8,231 bases of DNA from assembly GCA_051881715.1 (NCBI GenBank), contig JBJEQK010000143.1, positions 1 through 8,231 on the forward strand, read 5' to 3'. The position numbers and the translations under genes were made by a program. The stretch's first letter is position 1. The number at the start of each line of letters is the position of its first letter. The DNA is from UBA1425 sp051881715 (GTDB lineage Bacteria > Bacillota > Clostridia > Oscillospirales > Acutalibacteraceae). Positions 7,283 to 8,231 of the stretch are shown here, piece by piece. The notes beneath the pieces are model-generated. The model saw only the letters and a program-made list of their open reading frames with translations, did no database searches and had not been told where the DNA came from.

Positions 7283-7311
7283 TTGACAAAACAGTCGTCC
7301 TGTGGTAGGCT
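7283..7311 (+). promoter_or_regulatory. Promoter for the lipoprotein gene
   Basis: TTGACA (7283-7288), a 17-base spacer, then TAGGCT (7306-7311), with a TG at 7303-7304 giving an extended -10 (TGG before TAGGCT). It starts 2 bases after the DUF4038 stop codon. No terminator lies between the two genes, so the lipoprotein can be made from its own promoter as well as by read-through. Confidence 0.7.
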
Positions 7312-7335
7312 GATGCCGTTAAGGGGAGTGAACCG

Positions 7336-8124
7336 ATGAAACGTGCAAAAATTTTCCTTTGCGCCGCACTGGCGGTGATACTGCTTTTCTATGCCGGATG
7401 CGGCAAGCGGCAGACCGAGGAGGAGCCGAGGCCTTGGGCGGTATCGTCCACAAGCGCAAATCCCACCGAAGTGCCCACGGAAACGACCCGCTCCGCCGAG
7501 CTGCCCACCATGGAAACGCTGGAAACGGACGGTGCCTCCATCACCCTGCCCATGGGCGTGTCCGCCGCCGATATTGCCCGGCTGGAAGCCATGCTTTGGC
7601 CGCACTTTTTCTATGTGGACTACGACAGCGCAGACGCAGACGTCCAAGACGCCATGGAATATATCACCGACGGCTCCGTACCCTGGGGCTTGCAGCGGGT
7701 CTACGACACGCTGGATCCCGACGCCTCCCACGGCACTTACGAACAGCTGTCCGTGGAGACCGACCCCGATCCCCGGGAGCTGTTCCCCGACACCTACTAC
7801 AAGGTGGATGCCGCCGTGGTGGATTTCCTTCTGGAGGATGTCCTGCACTGCACCCCGGACAGCCGTGTGCGCACCGATGCGTTCTACGCCGAGGGCGACT
7901 ACTATTACTTCCGCTGTCTTGCGACGGGCATCCAGCCCACCGAGGCGCACGTCCGTGCCTGCCAAACCTTAGAGAATGGGCACTACCGCATCACCGCCGA
8001 GCTGATGACTGCCGACCCGGACAGCGAACCGAGCCACTTGAAGTCCGCATTTCTGGAAGTGTCCATCGCCCGAACCGGCGAGCTGCGGCACTGGACAGTC
8101 TACAATGTGGAAACATTTGAATGA
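7336..8124 (+). CDS. Putative lipoprotein of unknown function
   Basis: The product is 262 residues. It has a signal sequence MKRAKIFLCAALAVILLFYAG ending at Cys22. The lipobox is FYAGC: Ala-Gly-Cys is standard, but Tyr at -3 is unusual, so lipid attachment is probable rather than certain. Residues about 23-60 are a low-complexity linker rich in Thr, Pro, Ser and Glu (including PTEVPTETT), as expected for a tether through the cell wall. Residues about 65-262 look like one compact acidic domain rich in Tyr and Asp, with PDTYYKVDAAVVDFLLEDVL (151-170), YAEGDYYYFRC (184-194) and a C-terminal FLEVSIARTGELRHWTVYNVE. I do not recognise a named family and propose no function. GGGGAG lies 7 bases before the ATG. 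It is probably displayed on the outer face of the membrane. Confidence 0.85.
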   Translation: MKRAKIFLCAALAVILLFYAGCGKRQTEEEPRPWAVSSTSANPTEVPTETTRSAELPTMETLETDGASITLPMGVSAADIARLEAMLWPHFFYVDYDSADADVQDAMEYITDGSVPWGLQRVYDTLDPDASHGTYEQLSVETDPDPRELFPDTYYKVDAAVVDFLLEDVLHCTPDSRVRTDAFYAEGDYYYFRCLATGIQPTEAHVRACQTLENGHYRITAELMTADPDSEPSHLKSAFLEVSIARTGELRHWTVYNVETFE

Positions 8125-8130
8125 TTTTTT

Positions 8131-8168
8131 GGCATGGGTTTCTCAAAAAGAAATCCATGTCTTTTTTT
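8131..8168 (+). terminator. Rho-independent terminator after the lipoprotein gene
   Basis: A 13-bp stem (8131-8143 with 8149-8161, two G-T wobbles) has a CAAAA loop and is followed by seven T residues (8162-8168). A TTTTTT run also precedes the stem, directly after the stop codon. This closes the plus-strand group. Confidence 0.9.
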
Positions 8169-8206
8169 GGTTTATTACGGATTTTTGTGGGATTAAAAGT
8201 TTCGCT

Positions 8207-8226
8207 CAAGCCTTTTTAAAGGCTTG
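8207..8226. repeat. Intergenic palindrome at the right edge, possibly part of a dispersed repeat
   Basis: CAAGCCTTT (8207-8215) and AAAGGCTTG (8218-8226) form a perfect 9-bp inverted repeat around TT. It lies in a non-coding tail that also holds the AT-rich stretch 8169-8206. It has no T run and comes after a complete terminator, so it is not needed to end the lipoprotein transcript. It may be a terminator for a gene beyond the window or the start of a repeated intergenic element; the window ends 5 bases later. Confidence 0.5.
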
Positions 8227-8231
8227 CGGAT

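Noticed and set aside
6244..7965. A 573-codon open frame on the minus strand crossing the glycoside-hydrolase-like and lipoprotein genes, continued in the same frame by 5233-6240
   Set aside because: It lies in exact codon register with both sense genes, so its stops can only come from sense TTA, CTA or TCA codons, which are rare here. The break at 6244-6246 is the antisense of the TTA for Leu316. The product shows no family motif and runs across a promoter.
7991..8209. A small 72-codon minus-strand frame at the right edge
   Set aside because: It runs backward through the terminator hairpin and the end of the lipoprotein gene, with no ribosome site or recognisable sequence.

Overview
The window looks like chromosomal DNA from a Gram-positive anaerobe of the Clostridia, probably an Oscillospiraceae/Ruminococcaceae-type gut bacterium. 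This is inferred from four things: an oxygen-sensitive ribonucleotide-reductase activase, purine-rich ribosome binding sites with near-consensus sigma-A promoters, secreted proteins with Gram-positive-style signal or lipoprotein leaders, and GC-rich codon use in which TTA, CTA and TCA are rare. I see no mobile element, tRNA, rRNA or CRISPR array. Coding density is high, and every gap between genes is shorter than 200 bases.

Left half (1-3974, all minus strand). Reading in the direction of transcription there are five genes. They are a YczE/YitT-family membrane protein, phosphopentomutase (deoB), a radical-SAM activase of anaerobic ribonucleotide reductase (NrdG2 type), a small PglC-like phosphoglycosyl transferase, and a UDP-glucose 6-dehydrogenase (ugd) that runs off the left edge. 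The first three are joined by two ATGA stop/start overlaps and driven by a strong promoter at 4019-4047. The last two have their own strong promoter (1390-1419) and look like the edge of an exopolysaccharide or capsule locus. The transferase would load the first sugar phosphate onto undecaprenyl phosphate, and Ugd would supply UDP-glucuronate. No terminator separates the two groups, so read-through is likely.

Centre (3975-4156). This is a divergent promoter region with two near-consensus sigma-A promoters firing outward. Their -35 boxes form an inverted repeat (GTGTCAA / TTGACAC) around a small palindrome.

Right half (4157-8231, all plus strand). Three envelope or secreted proteins each have their own transcription signals. 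They are a membrane-anchored metallo-beta-lactamase-fold hydrolase of the ComEC/Rec2 type with a clear terminator, a 660-residue secreted DUF5060-DUF4038 glycoside-hydrolase-like protein with a C-terminal PF12904-like domain, and a 262-residue lipoprotein of unknown function with its own promoter and terminator. The last 60 bases hold a palindrome that may be the start of a dispersed intergenic repeat.

I did not find a clearly new multi-gene system. The parts most worth a second look are the translationally coupled yczE-like/deoB/nrdG2 operon, the extracytoplasmic MBL protein, the DUF4038 enzyme of unknown substrate beside a polysaccharide locus, and the orphan lipoprotein.
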